Positions 9,623 through 18,187 of a DNA stretch of 64,000 nucleotides are shown one piece after another. Source of the stretch: Aurantibacter crassamenti (GTDB lineage Bacteria > Bacteroidota > Bacteroidia > Flavobacteriales > Flavobacteriaceae); NCBI RefSeq assembly GCF_016811105.1, contig NZ_JAFBGM010000002.1:1302001-1366000 (forward strand). Reading direction: 5' to 3'. A model generated the notes under the pieces. The model did no database searches, had not been told where the DNA came from, and worked only from the letters and a program-made list of their open reading frames with translations. The position numbers were made by a program, and so were the translations under genes. Each line of letters begins with the position of its first letter. The stretch's first letter is position 1.

Positions 9623-9723
9623 TCCTATTATTTTTAAGTTAGATGTATTGGAGGCTTTTTAGCATATATAATCTTGATATATAAAAAAAGAGCCATCCCA
9701 GTAAAAAAAACGTATAATAATAC

Positions 9724-9731
9724 TATATTTG
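9724..9731 (+). promoter_or_regulatory. Predicted -7 promoter box for rpsO
   Basis: TATATTTG matches TAnnTTTG exactly. Initiation near 9738 would place the small hairpin at 9736-9750 at the 5' end of the rpsO mRNA. Confidence 0.55.
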
Positions 9732-9735
9732 CACG

Positions 9736-9750
9736 CTGATTGAAAATCAG
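9736..9750 (+). promoter_or_regulatory. Hairpin at the 5' end of the rpsO leader
   Basis: CTGATT-GAA-AATCAG forms a 6-bp stem with a 3-nt loop right after the predicted promoter and 35 nt before the rpsO start. S15 represses its own mRNA through leader structures in several phyla, so this is a candidate binding site. No direct evidence supports that here. Confidence 0.35.
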
Positions 9751-9785
9751 TCAGATACATAATAATCATTTACAATAATATTTGC

Positions 9786-10055
9786 ATGTACTTAACAAAA
9801 GAAGTAAAAGCCGAAATCTTTAAGAAACACGGCGGAAAAGCACAGAATACTGGATCTACCGAAGGGCAGATTGCTTTATTTACACATCGTATCAATCATT
9901 TGACTGGGCATTTGAAGAAAAACCATAAAGACTATAACACAGAGCGATCTTTGGTAAAGTTGGTAGGTAAAAGAAGAAGTTTACTTGATTATATGATAAA
10001 GAACGATATTGTAAAATATCGTGAGTTAATCAAAGAATTAGGTATTAGAAAGTAA
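9786..10055 (+). CDS. rpsO: 30S ribosomal protein S15
   Basis: Primary 16S rRNA-binding protein of the small subunit platform, contacting helix 22 and forming a bridge to 23S rRNA. The 89 residues match the family length exactly. The S15 signature is present: GSTEGQIALFTHRINHLTGH, then KDYNTERSLVKLVGKRRSLLDYM. It has its own promoter and is followed at once by an intrinsic terminator. The rpsO-pnp gene order is the same as in many bacteria. Confidence 0.98.
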   Translation: MYLTKEVKAEIFKKHGGKAQNTGSTEGQIALFTHRINHLTGHLKKNHKDYNTERSLVKLVGKRRSLLDYMIKNDIVKYRELIKELGIRK

Positions 10056-10062
10056 TATTCGT

Positions 10063-10090
10063 AGGGGTTGAAATTTTCAACCCCTATTTT
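10063..10090 (+). terminator. Intrinsic terminator after rpsO
   Basis: AGGGGTTGAAA pairs with TTTCAACCCCT across a tiny loop, followed by ATTTTTAT. It starts 8 nt after the rpsO stop codon. Confidence 0.8.
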
Positions 10091-10103
10091 TATATTTAAA
10101 AGA

Positions 10104-10241
10104 CCTTGAATTAGTTTCAAGGCAAAACTAAAAGCTGCACACAGTTTTTCATTGGTCAAGTGCCACGGGCACGTACAACAACACAACTTTTCGGCCTCAA
10201 CATCCGAATGACCATTGTTTAACAGTCCGCCAATTGGCGGA
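10104..10241 (+). promoter_or_regulatory. Structured pnp leader with three hairpins
   Basis: The 200-nt gap before pnp holds three separate dyads: CCTTGAA/TTCAAGG at 10104-10122 (5-nt loop), GTGCC-ACG-GGCAC at 10160-10172, and the perfect 16-bp palindrome TCCGCCAATTGGCGGA at 10226-10241, which ends 14 nt before the pnp ATG. In enterobacteria pnp mRNA is autoregulated through leader stem-loops; the role here is inferred only by analogy. Confidence 0.5.
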
Positions 10242-10255
10242 TACAAATCAATTTT

Positions 10256-12478
10256 ATGATTCCAAAAGTATTTAGAGAGGTTATTGACCTCGGTGATGGA
10301 AGAGAAATTTCCATCGAAACCGGAAAATTGGCAAAACAAGCCCATGGCTCTGTTGTTGTCCAATCCGGAAAATGTATGTTATTATGTACAGTAGTTTCTA
10401 ACTACGAACAAAAAGATTTAGATTTTCTTCCTCTTACGGTAGATTATCGCGAGAAATTCGCAGCAGCAGGTCGTTACCCTGGTGGTTTCTTCAAAAGAGA
10501 AGCAAGACCAAGTGACGGTGAAGTATTGACTATGCGTTTAGTGGATCGTGTTTTACGTCCGTTATTCCCAAAAGATTATCATTCTGAAACTCAGGTGATG
10601 ATTCAATTAATGTCTCATGATGATGATGTTATGCCAGAGGCTATGGCCGGTTTGGCAGCATCTGCAGCTATTCAATTATCTGATTTTCCATTTGAATGTG
10701 CAATTTCAGAAGCAAGAGTTGGTCGTGTAAATGGTGAATTCATTATCAACCCAACAAGAGCGCAATTGGCTGAATCTGACATCGATATGATGATTGGTGC
10801 ATCAGCTGATTCTGTGATGATGGTTGAAGGTGAGATGGATGAAATTTCCGAAGAAGAAATGGCAGACGCTATCAAATTCGCACACGAAGCAATTAAAGTA
10901 CAATGTGCCGCTCAATTACGTTTAGCAGAAGCTTTCGGTAAAAAAGAAGCTCGTGAGTATCCTGAAGAGAGATCAGATGAAGATCTTGCTAAGAAGGTTC
11001 ACGATATGGCATATGACAAAGTATATGCAATTGCTAAAGCTGGTTCTGCAAAGCATGAAAGAAGTGCTGCATTCTCAGCAATTAAAGATGAAATAAAAGC
11101 AACTTTTTCTGAAGAAGAATTAGAAGACTTTGGAGGTTTAGTTTCTAAATATTACCGTCAGGCTGAAAAAGCTGCAATACGTGACTTAACCTTAAATGAA
11201 GGTTTACGTTTAGATGGTCGTAAGACTGATGAGATTCGTCCAATCTGGTGTGAGGTAGATTATTTACCTTCTACACATGGTTCTGCAATCTTTACGCGTG
11301 GAGAAACTCAGGCATTAGCTACGGTAACTTTAGGTACCTCTAGAGATGCAAATAAAATTGACATGCCATCTTTTGAAGGTGAAGAGAATTTCTATTTACA
11401 CTATAACTTCCCTCCTTTTTGTACTGGTGAAGCAAGACCTATCCGTGGAACATCTCGTAGAGAAGTTGGTCATGGTAACTTAGCGCAACGTGCATTAAAA
11501 GGAATGGTTCCTGCTGATTGTCCTTATACAGTACGTGTAGTATCTGAAGTATTAGAATCTAACGGTTCTTCTTCTATGGCTACAGTTTGTGCTGGTACAA
11601 TGGCAATGATGGATGCTGGTGTTCAATTAACAAAACCAGTTTCTGGTATCGCAATGGGATTAATTTCTGATGCTGAATCTGGAAAATATGCTGTTCTTTC
11701 TGATATTTTAGGTGATGAAGATCACTTAGGTGATATGGACTTTAAAGTAACTGGTACCGCTGATGGTATTACTGCTTGCCAAATGGACATCAAAGTAAAA
11801 GGATTGTCATACGAGATTTTAGTAAATGCCTTACAGCAAGCTAGAGCTGGTCGTTTACATATTCTTACGAAATTGACAGATACCATTGCTGCACCAGCTG
11901 CAGATGTGAAACCACATTCTCCGAAAATGGTAACACGTACAATTCCTAATGAATTCATTGGTGCTCTTATTGGTCCTGGTGGAAAAGTAATTCAAGAACT
12001 TCAAAAAGAAACGGGTACTACTATCGTAATTAACGAAGATCCAGTAACTGAAGAAGGTATTGTTGAAATATTAGGTACGGATCAAAACGGTATTGATGCT
12101 GTATTAACTAAGATTGATTCATTGATGTTTAAACCTCAAATGAATGAGTCGTATAAAGTTAAAGTAATCAAGATGCTTGATTTCGGTGCTGTAGTAGAAT
12201 ATCTTGATGCTCCTGGCAATGAGACTTTATTACACGTATCTGAATTAGCATGGGAACGTACTGAAAATGTAACTGATGTTGTAAACATGGGTGATGAGTT
12301 TGAAGTGAAGTATTTAGGTACAGATCCAAGAACACGTAAAGAAAAGGTTTCTCGTAAAGCTTTATTAGAAAAGCCAGAAGGCTATGTTGAAAGAGCACCA
12401 CGTAAACCTAGTGATCGTAGAGATGATCGTCGCGGCGGAAGCAGAGACAATAGAGATCGTAAGCCAAGAAGAGATTAA
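10256..12478 (+). CDS. pnp: Polyribonucleotide nucleotidyltransferase (PNPase)
   Basis: Phosphorolytic 3'-5' exoribonuclease of mRNA decay. The 740-residue protein shows the full domain order: RNase PH-like domain 1 (start [16 protein letters not shown]), an all-helical linker, RNase PH-like domain 2 with the catalytic region [16 protein letters not shown] and [10 protein letters not shown], a KH domain with the GPGG loop ([15 protein letters not shown]) and a C-terminal S1 domain. The tail after the S1 domain is short and very basic ([20 protein letters not shown]), probably an RNA contact or partner-binding tail. The leader is long and structured; an intrinsic terminator follows. Confidence 0.98.
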   Translation: MIPKVFREVIDLGDGREISIETGKLAKQAHGSVVVQSGKCMLLCTVVSNYEQKDLDFLPLTVDYREKFAAAGRYPGGFFKREARPSDGEVLTMRLVDRVLRPLFPKDYHSETQVMIQLMSHDDDVMPEAMAGLAASAAIQLSDFPFECAISEARVGRVNGEFIINPTRAQLAESDIDMMIGASADSVMMVEGEMDEISEEEMADAIKFAHEAIKVQCAAQLRLAEAFGKKEAREYPEERSDEDLAKKVHDMAYDKVYAIAKAGSAKHERSAAFSAIKDEIKATFSEEELEDFGGLVSKYYRQAEKAAIRDLTLNEGLRLDGRKTDEIRPIWCEVDYLPSTHGSAIFTRGETQALATVTLGTSRDANKIDMPSFEGEENFYLHYNFPPFCTGEARPIRGTSRREVGHGNLAQRALKGMVPADCPYTVRVVSEVLESNGSSSMATVCAGTMAMMDAGVQLTKPVSGIAMGLISDAESGKYAVLSDILGDEDHLGDMDFKVTGTADGITACQMDIKVKGLSYEILVNALQQARAGRLHILTKLTDTIAAPAADVKPHSPKMVTRTIPNEFIGALIGPGGKVIQELQKETGTTIVINEDPVTEEGIVEILGTDQNGIDAVLTKIDSLMFKPQMNESYKVKVIKMLDFGAVVEYLDAPGNETLLHVSELAWERTENVTDVVNMGDEFEVKYLGTDPRTRKEKVSRKALLEKPEGYVERAPRKPSDRRDDRRGGSRDNRDRKPRRD

Positions 12479-12500
12479 GTTTATCTCTTTTCAAATATTA

Positions 12501-12538
12501 AAAACCCCATTTACCAGTTGGTAAATGGGGTTTTTTGT
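12501..12538 (+). terminator. Intrinsic terminator after pnp
   Basis: CCCCATTTACCA pairs with TGGTAAATGGGG across a 2-nt loop, flanked by AAAAA and TTTTTT. The long perfect stem followed by a U tract makes this very strong. Confidence 0.92.
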
Positions 12539-12608
12539 ACCGTTTAACCATTATATAAAGTTTTTTCACCCATTTTGTAACATTTCTAACTTTTCTACGT
12601 ATAAGTAT

Positions 12609-12647
12609 ATGCAGTCTATGCAAATTGAACTTAATAAACTTACATGA
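12609..12647 (+). CDS. Possible upstream ORF coupled to rpoD
   Basis: A 12-codon frame ([12 protein letters not shown]) starts at ATG 12609, with a second ATG at 12618, and its TGA overlaps the rpoD ATG as ATGA at 12644-12647. The arrangement is that of translational coupling. There is no homology support and the start of the transcript is unknown, so translation is uncertain. Confidence 0.3.
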   Translation: MQSMQIELNKLT

Positions 12648-13507
12648 GACAGCTTAAGATTACAAAACAGGTCACCAATAGGGAGACCGCATCTTTGGAC
12701 AAGTACTTGCAAGAAATAGGCAAAGTTGACTTGATTACAGCAGATGAAGAAGTAGAATTGGCACAACGTATCAAGGCAGGCGACCAGATCGCTCTTGAAA
12801 AACTAACAAAGGCCAATCTTCGATTCGTTGTATCAGTAGCCAAGCAGTACCAAAACCAGGGACTTACTTTACCGGATTTGATTAACGAGGGCAACCTTGG
12901 TCTGATCAAAGCTGCACAACGATTTGATGAAACAAGGGGTTTTAAATTTATCTCTTACGCCGTATGGTGGATTCGTCAATCTATCTTACAAGCGTTAGCA
13001 GAACAATCACGTATTGTTCGTTTACCGTTAAACAAAATTGGATCTATCAACAAAATCAACAAAACTTTTGCTTTCTTAGAGCAAGCGCATGAACGTATGC
13101 CTTCTCCAGAAGAAATTGCAAAAGAATTGGACATGACTGTTGAAGATGTAAAACAATCTTTGAAAAATTCAGGTCGTCATGTATCTATGGATGCACCTTT
13201 AATTGATGGTGAAGATTCTAATCTTTACGATGTACTTCGTAGTGGTGAATCTCCAAACCCAGACAGAGAATTGTTACACGAATCATTGCGTACTGAAATT
13301 GAGCGCGCATTAGAAACATTGACACCAAGAGAAGCAGACGTAATTCGTTTATACTTTGGTTTGGCTGGTCAACATTCTATGACTTTAGAAGAAATTGGTG
13401 AAACTTTTGATCTTACAAGAGAAAGAGTTCGTCAAATTAAAGAAAAAGCAATTCGTAGATTAAAACATACATCAAGAAGTAAAATCTTGAAGACCTATCT
13501 TGGATAG
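12644..13507 (+). CDS. rpoD: Primary RNA polymerase sigma factor RpoD/SigA (short Bacteroidota type)
   Basis: Housekeeping sigma factor of 287 residues. It lacks region 1.1 and the long non-conserved insert of E. coli sigma-70, as is normal in Bacteroidota. Visible parts are region 1.2 ([16 protein letters not shown]), region 2 ([41 protein letters not shown]), region 3, and region 4 with [14 protein letters not shown] and the helix-turn-helix [18 protein letters not shown]. This subgroup reads the -7 box TAnnTTTG rather than TATAAT; matches to that box occur throughout this window. An overlapping upstream ORF may couple its translation. Confidence 0.96.
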   Translation: MRQLKITKQVTNRETASLDKYLQEIGKVDLITADEEVELAQRIKAGDQIALEKLTKANLRFVVSVAKQYQNQGLTLPDLINEGNLGLIKAAQRFDETRGFKFISYAVWWIRQSILQALAEQSRIVRLPLNKIGSINKINKTFAFLEQAHERMPSPEEIAKELDMTVEDVKQSLKNSGRHVSMDAPLIDGEDSNLYDVLRSGESPNPDRELLHESLRTEIERALETLTPREADVIRLYFGLAGQHSMTLEEIGETFDLTRERVRQIKEKAIRRLKHTSRSKILKTYLG

Positions 13508-13581
13508 AAAACAAGATACAAAATGTTAAAAGTATGAAGATTGTATTTTTGGCATATTAATTGTATTTTGTACAACGTAAC

Positions 13582-13609
13582 AACAGTTTATCATGACTGT
13601 TCGTTTTTT
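13582..13609 (+). terminator. First intrinsic terminator after rpoD
   Basis: AACAGT-TTATCATG-ACTGTT followed by CGTTTTTT. It lies 75 nt after the rpoD stop codon and is one of two in tandem. Confidence 0.6.
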
Positions 13610-13621
13610 GATTGATGAATA

Positions 13622-13649
13622 AACTCCGGCTGATTACCGGAGTTTTTTC
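13622..13649 (+). terminator. Second intrinsic terminator after rpoD
   Basis: CTCCGG-CTGATTA-CCGGAG followed by TTTTTT, with AAA in front. It is stronger than the hairpin at 13582. Confidence 0.85.
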
Positions 13650-13722
13650 ATTTAAATATTTTAGCATTTTGTTAAAAGATAATTTGTTTAAATAGTAATA
13701 CAATTTTAGTATTTTCATTTCC

Positions 13723-13950
13723 ATGGATATAAAATCGGAGCAACCAAACAACCCCCTTCACGGTATCAAATTATCTGATATCTTAGAAAAGTTAACCAAA
13801 ATATACACTTGGGAAGAATTAGCAGAAAAAATTAATATAAACTGCTTTAAAAGTAATCCAACAATAAAATCTTCATTGAAATTTTTACGAAGAACACCTT
13901 GGGCTAGAGAAAAAGTCGAACAATTATATTTAAAATCAATTCGTAAATAA
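13723..13950 (+). CDS. VF530/DUF2132 family small protein
   Basis: A 75-residue protein with the complete VF530 (DUF2132) signature: [32 protein letters not shown], and [20 protein letters not shown]. The family is a small helical fold suggested to bind DNA from the structure of a Vibrio member; its role is unknown. The stop codon overlaps the trmL start by one base (TAATG), so the two are translated from one mRNA. The pairing with a tRNA methyltransferase does not by itself show a function. Confidence 0.88.
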   Translation: MDIKSEQPNNPLHGIKLSDILEKLTKIYTWEELAEKININCFKSNPTIKSSLKFLRRTPWAREKVEQLYLKSIRK

Positions 13951-14405
13951 TGGGTTTTAATATTGTTTTAATTGAACCAGAAATACCAAATAATACGGGC
14001 AATATCGGGCGTTTAGCTTTGGCAACGGGATCAACTTTACACTTGATAAAACCCTTCGGATTTGAAATAAATGACGCACGATTAAAACGGGCAGGTTTAG
14101 ACTACTGGAAACATATTTCACTTTTCATCTACGAAAATATTGATGAATTTTATACTATCAATACCAATAAAAAAATGGTCTATTTTTCAAGTCATGGTAC
14201 TCAAAATCATTGGACAATACCGTATGAAGATGACTTGTTTTTAGTTTTCGGAAAAGAATCAGTCGGATTATCTGAAAAAATTACAGAAAACAATGCTGAC
14301 AAGCTCTATAAAATTCCATTGTACAGTAAACACATTCGCAGTTTAAATTTAGCAAACTCTGTTGGCATTGCAGTTTACGAAGGTCTAAGACAAATAGAAA
14401 TTTAA
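13950..14405 (+). CDS. trmL: tRNA (cytidine(34)-2'-O)-methyltransferase TrmL
   Basis: SPOUT methyltransferase that adds a 2'-O-methyl group at the wobble base of tRNA-Leu isoacceptors. At 151 residues it is a minimal single-domain knot enzyme, as TrmL is. Motifs visible are IEPEIPNNTGNIGRLA near the N-terminus, LVFGKESVGLSE in the middle and IRSLNLANSVGIAVYE at the end. It overlaps the VF530 gene by one base. No terminator follows within the next 190 nt. Confidence 0.92.
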   Translation: MGFNIVLIEPEIPNNTGNIGRLALATGSTLHLIKPFGFEINDARLKRAGLDYWKHISLFIYENIDEFYTINTNKKMVYFSSHGTQNHWTIPYEDDLFLVFGKESVGLSEKITENNADKLYKIPLYSKHIRSLNLANSVGIAVYEGLRQIEI

Positions 14406-14534
14406 TTCTATTTTTTCGTCAAAAGATAAGTTCATAATTATAATCTGTAAACTTCTAAATAAAAGACCAACTACCATATTTATAACTTTCATTTTAGAAT
14501 TGGTTATAAGTTTGACAATCCCTGAGTTTTACTC

Positions 14535-14566
14535 TTGTTTCTAAGCATTAGGTCAAAATATTTTTG
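14535..14566 (+). promoter_or_regulatory. Predicted promoter of the 881-residue lipoprotein gene
   Basis: TTG at 14535-14537 and TATTTTTG at 14559-14566 are separated by 21 nt, a good two-part match to the Bacteroidota promoter. The box ends 31 nt before the ATG at 14598. The rest of the 192-nt gap shows nothing else clear. Confidence 0.55.
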
Positions 14567-14597
14567 GTATCTTCATTTTTAGAAAACAAACTACAAA

Positions 14598-17243
14598 ATG
14601 AAACAGACCAAACTCCTCTTTTTATTACTAATTATTGTATTCTCTTGTAAAGAAGATAATACAAAAACAGCCGATGATTCGGCAGCACTAAATACTGTTG
14701 TCTTAGACAGTATATCTATTAACCTACCAACAGGTTTTGAACTCGAAGAATTATATAGTCCTAGTGACCATGAACAAGGTTCATGGGTAGCCTTAGCTCA
14801 AGGACCAGATCAAAAGATGTTCGCTTGTGATCAATATGGTAAAATATATCAATTTAATGCTCCTGCAAAAGGTGGCACCATAAATGCCGCAGATATTAAA
14901 GCACTTGATTTACCAATTGGTGAAGCCCATGGTTTGCATTGGGCATTTAACAGCCTATATGTAGCTGTTAACAAAAGATGGCAAGAAGGTGAAGAATATG
15001 GTAGCGGTATTTACCGACTAACTGACAGTAATAATGATGGTGAGTTAGATAAAATTGATTCACTATTAAAGTTAGATGGAGCAGGTGAACATGGCCCACA
15101 TAGTTTTGTAACCTCACCTGATGGAAAAGAATTATATTTTATCGCAGGTAACCATGTATTGGTTCCTGATGCTTTAAAAACAAACAGTCGACTACCAACC
15201 AATTGGGGAGAAGACAATCTTTTTACTCCTTATCTTGATGCACGTGGTCATGCTAATGACATTAAAGCACCAGGTGGGTGGATTGCAAAATTTAGTCCTG
15301 ACGGTACTGATTGGGAATTAATTTCAGCCGGATTTAGAAATCCGTTTGATATGGCATTTAATAAAGATGGTGAACTTTTCGCCTATGATGCTGATATGGA
15401 ATGGGACATAGGAATGCCTTGGTACAGACCAACTAGAATCTGTCACGTTACTAGTGGTAGTGAATTCGGGTGGCGTACTGGCTCAGGTAAATGGCCAGCT
15501 TATTACCCTGACGGACTACCTGCAGTTCATAATTTAGAACAAGGCTCACCTACCGCTGTTTTGGCAGGAAATCGTTTAAACTTTCCAGCTAAATATGATG
15601 ACGGAATTTTAATAATGGACTGGAGTTTTGGTACAATTTATTTTATCGATTTAACTCCAGAAGGAAGTTCTTATAAAGGGGAACGTGAAGAATTTTTATC
15701 AGGTACTCCCCTACCTTTAACAGATATGATTGCTGGCGCAGACGGAAACTTATATTTTGCAACTGGTGGTAGAAGAATAGATTCACATTTTTACAGACTT
15801 ACCTATACAGGTGCAGATGCTGAGAAAGCAGCGTTAACTGAAAATACAGAAGGTAAGGATGCTCGACAACTAAGAAGAAGTATTGAGAAATTTCATTCAG
15901 TTCAATCAGAAGAAGGTGTTACACTTGCGTGGGATAATCTAAATAGTGAAGATAGATTCATACGTTACGCATCAAGAGTAGCCTTAGAGCATCAACCAAC
16001 ATCTAGCTGGCAACAGAAATTCTTTGATGAAAAAGACCCAGTAAAAACAATAGAGGCTGGTCTTGCTTTGGCACATCAGGGCAATAAAAATTTAGAATCA
16101 AAAATTCTAGAAAAATTAAATAAAATAAACTTAGAGACATTAACGCAAGGCGCACAACTTGACTTATTACGTACGTATCAAGTTATTTTTATTAGAATGG
16201 GTGAGCCTGCATCAGCAATTGGAGCTGCTACGGGTAAAAAACTGAATAGTTATTTTCCGCATGCTAATAATGCAATAAATAGAGAACTCGGACAACTATT
16301 ATTGTATCTAAAAGCTGATGGAGCAACAGAAGGATTAGTTAATCTTCTTGAAAAACATGCCAAAGAAAAAACTGTAACGGAGGGTGTTGAAATGCTTTCA
16401 GAAGAAGCGTCTTTACGTAGTGAGCAATATGGTCAGTTAATTAGAGATGTTATTGCTAAAATGCCTCCAAGCGAATCTATTTACTACGGTATGCTTTTAA
16501 GTCACGCAGATAAAGGATGGACAAAAGAGTTACGTGAGAAATATTTCAAATGGTTCTTTGATGTAATGAGCTCTAAAGGTGGAATGAGTTTTAAGGCATA
16601 TATTGAAAATGTGCGTCAAGAAGCAATGGCAAAAGTACCTATTTCTGAAAAAGAATATTTTGAAGAAATTTCTGGTATTTATTCACCTGCAGATGATTTA
16701 GCAGATTTGCCCGAGCCAATAGGTCCTGGCAAGGCATATACAATGCCTGAAGCAAGAGGAATTTATAATGATAACATTAAGAATTACAAAGGCACGGTAG
16801 CTGATGGTGAACGCGCTTATAAAGCAGCATTATGTATTACTTGTCACAGAATGAAAGGTGAAGGTGGTGCTACAGGGCCTGATTTAACACAGATGCATAC
16901 TAAATTTAGTAGTTATGATTTGACCTTTGCTTTGGTTAGTCCTAGTGAAGAGATATCGGATCAATATTCGAATTCAATTTTCCATACAAAAGATGGTAAG
17001 CAAGTGATTGGTCGTTTAATATCTGAAGAAGGTGATTCATTAAGCATTATGCCAAATGCATACAATCCTGCTTATACTTTAAAATTAGCCAAAACTGATG
17101 TAGAGAAACAAGAATTATCATCTGTTTCTCCAATGCCTCCAGGACTACTTAACCGATTAAATGAAAAGGAAATTACAGACCTTTTCGCCTATTTACTTTC
17201 TGGTGGAGACAAAAATCATAAAATTTATACTGGTGAAAATTAG
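14598..17243 (+). CDS. Lipoprotein with beta-propeller dehydrogenase-like and cytochrome c domains
   Basis: An 881-residue exported lipoprotein (lipobox VFSC near residue 17). Residues about 40-400 form a beta-propeller of the PQQ-dependent sugar dehydrogenase / membrane-bound dehydrogenase type, with repeated motifs such as GEAHGLHW and ISAGFRNPFDMAF. A helical HEAT-like middle follows, then a C-terminal single-heme cytochrome c domain with CITCH and a PDLTQM segment; a GDKNHKIYTGEN tail ends the protein. This layout is common in large families of Bacteroidota and Planctomycetes surface proteins linked to sugar oxidation. The substrate is unknown, and PQQ binding is inferred from the fold only. 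It appears to be a single-gene transcript with a strong terminator. Confidence 0.82.
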   Translation: MKQTKLLFLLLIIVFSCKEDNTKTADDSAALNTVVLDSISINLPTGFELEELYSPSDHEQGSWVALAQGPDQKMFACDQYGKIYQFNAPAKGGTINAADIKALDLPIGEAHGLHWAFNSLYVAVNKRWQEGEEYGSGIYRLTDSNNDGELDKIDSLLKLDGAGEHGPHSFVTSPDGKELYFIAGNHVLVPDALKTNSRLPTNWGEDNLFTPYLDARGHANDIKAPGGWIAKFSPDGTDWELISAGFRNPFDMAFNKDGELFAYDADMEWDIGMPWYRPTRICHVTSGSEFGWRTGSGKWPAYYPDGLPAVHNLEQGSPTAVLAGNRLNFPAKYDDGILIMDWSFGTIYFIDLTPEGSSYKGEREEFLSGTPLPLTDMIAGADGNLYFATGGRRIDSHFYRLTYTGADAEKAALTENTEGKDARQLRRSIEKFHSVQSEEGVTLAWDNLNSEDRFIRYASRVALEHQPTSSWQQKFFDEKDPVKTIEAGLALAHQGNKNLESKILEKLNKINLETLTQGAQLDLLRTYQVIFIRMGEPASAIGAATGKKLNSYFPHANNAINRELGQLLLYLKADGATEGLVNLLEKHAKEKTVTEGVEMLSEEASLRSEQYGQLIRDVIAKMPPSESIYYGMLLSHADKGWTKELREKYFKWFFDVMSSKGGMSFKAYIENVRQEAMAKVPISEKEYFEEISGIYSPADDLADLPEPIGPGKAYTMPEARGIYNDNIKNYKGTVADGERAYKAALCITCHRMKGEGGATGPDLTQMHTKFSSYDLTFALVSPSEEISDQYSNSIFHTKDGKQVIGRLISEEGDSLSIMPNAYNPAYTLKLAKTDVEKQELSSVSPMPPGLLNRLNEKEITDLFAYLLSGGDKNHKIYTGEN

Positions 17244-17274
17244 CAGTTGATTTTTATAGAAAATTATATTATCA

Positions 17275-17315
17275 AACTAGCGTCGGTTTTAATAAAACTG
17301 ACGCTAGTTTTTTTT
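17275..17315 (+). terminator. Intrinsic terminator after the propeller-cytochrome gene
   Basis: AACTAGCGTCGGTTTT pairs with AAAACTGACGCTAGTT (one mismatch), followed by TTTTTT. The stretch from 17316 to 17495 holds nothing I can identify. Confidence 0.9.
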
Positions 17316-17495
17316 ATATACAGTCAAAATTTCTATTCAATTTTAAGGTCTAAAACAACTAATGACATGAATATAAATTGGAATTATTTCTACAGTAATA
17401 ATTAACGAACCATATGCTACTTCACATTAAAAAACCACAAAAATAAATTCATGCCTAACTCACCTAAACGACAATGCTAGGAAAACACATTTGCT

Positions 17496-17503
17496 TACCT
17501 TTG
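17496..17503 (+). promoter_or_regulatory. Predicted -7 promoter box for rpe
   Basis: TACCTTTG matches TAnnTTTG exactly and lies 24 nt before the rpe ATG. Confidence 0.5.
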
Positions 17504-17527
17504 CTTTAAACCGTTTTTATTTACATA

Positions 17528-18187
17528 ATGAGCAAAACTAAAATAGCACCTTCATTACTAGCCGCAGATTTTGGCAACTTACAACGTGATGTTGAAATGG
17601 TTAACAATAGCACAGCTGACTGGCATCATATTGATGTGATGGACGGTGTATTCGTACCCAATATCTCATATGGTATGCCTGTTGTTAAATCGATTGCTCA
17701 ACACGCTACAAAGCCGTTAGATGTGCATTTGATGATTGTTGACCCTGATCGGTATATTGAAACTTTCGCAAAATTGGGAGCAACTAATCTTACAGTACAT
17801 TATGAAGCTTGCACCCATTTACATAGAACGCTACAAGCTATTAAGTCAGCGGGTATGAAAGCAGGTGTTGCTATGAATCCGCACACCAATGTTTCGTTAT
17901 TAGAAGATGTTATAAATGACATTGACTTGGTTTGCTTAATGAGTGTCAACCCAGGTTTTGGCGGACAATCATTTATTGAAAACACCTATACTAAGATCAA
18001 GACTTTAAAAGAACTTATTACAAGAAAAGGTTCAAATACACTAATTGAAATAGATGGCGGTGTTACTTCAAAAAATGCGAAAACTTTAGCAGACGCTGGT
18101 GCAGATATTCTTGTGGCCGGAAGCTTTGTTTTCAAAAGTGAAAATCCGACAGAAACGATAAAGGAATTAAAAGAAATTACGGCATAA
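17528..18187 (+). CDS. rpe: Ribulose-phosphate 3-epimerase
   Basis: Interconverts ribulose 5-phosphate and xylulose 5-phosphate in the pentose phosphate pathway. The 219-residue TIM barrel carries the expected motifs: APSLLAADFGNL at the N-terminus, HIDVMDGVFVPN with the catalytic Asp, LDVHLMI, LMSVNPGFGGQSFI and EIDGGV with the second catalytic Asp, ending with the phosphate loop AGSFVF. The stop codon shares one base with the next start (TAATG), so the reductase downstream is translated from the same mRNA. Confidence 0.97.
   Translation: MSKTKIAPSLLAADFGNLQRDVEMVNNSTADWHHIDVMDGVFVPNISYGMPVVKSIAQHATKPLDVHLMIVDPDRYIETFAKLGATNLTVHYEACTHLHRTLQAIKSAGMKAGVAMNPHTNVSLLEDVINDIDLVCLMSVNPGFGGQSFIENTYTKIKTLKELITRKGSNTLIEIDGGVTSKNAKTLADAGADILVAGSFVFKSENPTETIKELKEITA

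Noticed and set aside
9650-9700. Terminator between accD and rpsO
   Set aside because: The GGCT/AGCC-like arms are interrupted and A/T-rich, and the T tract lies inside the stem, so the case is too weak.
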